Source: Ruficoccus amylovorans
Lineage (GTDB): Bacteria; Verrucomicrobiota; Verrucomicrobiia; Opitutales; Cerasicoccaceae
Assembly (NCBI RefSeq): GCF_014230085.1
Contig: NZ_JACHVB010000013.1
Coordinates: forward strand, 248,001 to 312,000
Direction of reading: 5' to 3'
Length of the DNA stretch: 64,000 nt
The notes beneath the pieces are model-generated. The model saw only the letters and a list, made by a program, of their open reading frames with translations, was not told the origin of the DNA and ran no database searches. The position numbers and the translations under genes are program-made. Of this stretch, positions 63,529 to 64,000 are shown in pieces. Within the stretch, counting starts at the first letter, position 1, and the number at the start of each line of letters is the position of its first letter.

Positions 63529-64000
63529 ATGAACTATTCGACCCGAACCAGGAAGGCTGCCTGCCTCTCGCTTTGCCTTTTAATGACCAGCGCGGTGCCC
63601 CTCTTGCGGGCCGCCGACCTGGCCGAACCCCTGCTGGAGCTCCAGGACGGCGACGTCAACATACATGGGGTCGAGGTGGTCAAAATGTGGACCGCCCCCA
63701 TGCCCCGGGCCGATGTCCTGGGGGCAGGCTACCCTCAGATCGAGGGCGTGCGCCACGCGCTGGTCTTTGCCGCCACGGACGAGACCGGCGGCTACAACCA
63801 CCATGCCCAAATAACCGTGCACAAGGGTACGATCTACGCCCTGTGGAGCAATAACCGCCACTTTGAGGACGCCCCCGGCCAGCGCGTCCTCTTCGCCACC
63901 TCCCCTGACGGCTTGCACTGGAGCAGCCATGCCGAGGCCTTTCCCTCGCCAGGCCCCTTTAAGGAGAAATCCGAAACCGGCCTGCTGTTGACGACCCTCG
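63529..64000 (+). CDS. Secreted BNR-type propeller protein, 5' part (runs off the window)
   Basis: 157 codons from ATG 63529 to the right edge with no stop. Signal peptide KAACLSLCLLMTSAVPLLRA, then a propeller start with GYNHHAQITVHKGTIYALWS and an Asp-box (SPDGLHWS). Relatives act as exo-glycosidase-like or binding propellers; no RIP motif is seen in the visible part. Third BNR protein of the window. Confidence 0.7.
   Translation, partial: MNYSTRTRKAACLSLCLLMTSAVPLLRAADLAEPLLELQDGDVNIHGVEVVKMWTAPMPRADVLGAGYPQIEGVRHALVFAATDETGGYNHHAQITVHKGTIYALWSNNRHFEDAPGQRVLFATSPDGLHWSSHAEAFPSPGPFKEKSETGLLLTTL

Noticed and set aside
1-64000. CRISPR array or tRNA/rRNA genes
   Set aside because: No regularly spaced direct repeats and no cloverleaf or rRNA-like stretch recognised by eye; a covariance-model scan would be decisive.

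Overview
The window looks like a chromosomal accessory region of a polysaccharide-degrading member of the Verrucomicrobiota, most likely the Opitutales/Puniceicoccales side (inference). It carries PEP-CTERM proteins, lone type II pseudopilin-like proteins, a sulfatase, beta-propeller BNR proteins, SSS and ABC sugar transporters and many GntR/LacI/AraC/XylR regulators. No rRNA, tRNA or CRISPR array was seen.

Layout. (1) 0.1-5.7 kb: an AraC regulator divergent from a four-gene sugar operon (L-fucose-isomerase-like isomerase, PfkB kinase, class II aldolase, LacD/DeoC-like aldolase). A remnant of an FAD-linked dehydrogenase follows. (2) 6.0-12.3 kb, minus strand: PIG-L deacetylase, ABC sugar-binding lipoprotein, two permeases, FadR-type GntR regulator and MsmX-type ATPase. 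(3) 12.4-20.3 kb: a secreted BNR propeller, a PEP-CTERM protein, a pseudopilin, an esterase, a NanM-like kelch protein, a NanA-like lyase, an FAD oxidoreductase cut short next to a decayed IS3-type transposase, and a second pseudopilin. Three copies of a TGGTATACCA-type palindrome tie blocks 2 and 3 together. (4) 20.5-35.3 kb: BNR protein, hydroxyacid dehydrogenase, SSS symporter, FAD oxidoreductase, second GntR, SGNH hydrolase, polysaccharide deacetylase, RraA-like protein, a 1059-aa secreted glycosidase-like protein and two convergent LamG paralogues. A different palindrome (TGATATATCA and variants) sits in front of several of these genes. (5) 35.4-41.7 kb: lactonase and LacI regulator divergent from a tightly overlapping SDR / CoA-transferase / enoyl-CoA hydratase / solute-binding-protein-like operon.

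(6) 41.7-53.5 kb is a foreign island. It has a MobF (TrwC) relaxase that lacks its helicase motif II region, a small element protein and a TraD-like coupling protein (both frameshifted), two SF1 helicases in one operon, an unknown 255-aa protein, a Phd-like antitoxin coupled to a zeta-type kinase toxin, and an unknown 225-aa protein. No type IV secretion channel genes are present, so this is a mobilizable element (or its remains) with a defence-like cargo. (7) 53.7-64 kb: a XylR-type regulator next to a probable sulfated-galactan locus (DapA-family aldolase, GH110-like beta-helix enzyme, GH2 beta-galactosidase, sulfatase), then a PEP-CTERM protein and the start of another BNR propeller gene.

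Together these are several self-contained glycan and sugar-acid utilisation loci, each with its own regulator, interrupted by a decaying mobile element. The points most worth follow-up are the two-helicase/unknown/Phd-zeta island, the truncated relaxase, the CoA-type operon with a signal-less binding protein, and the two palindrome-defined regulons.
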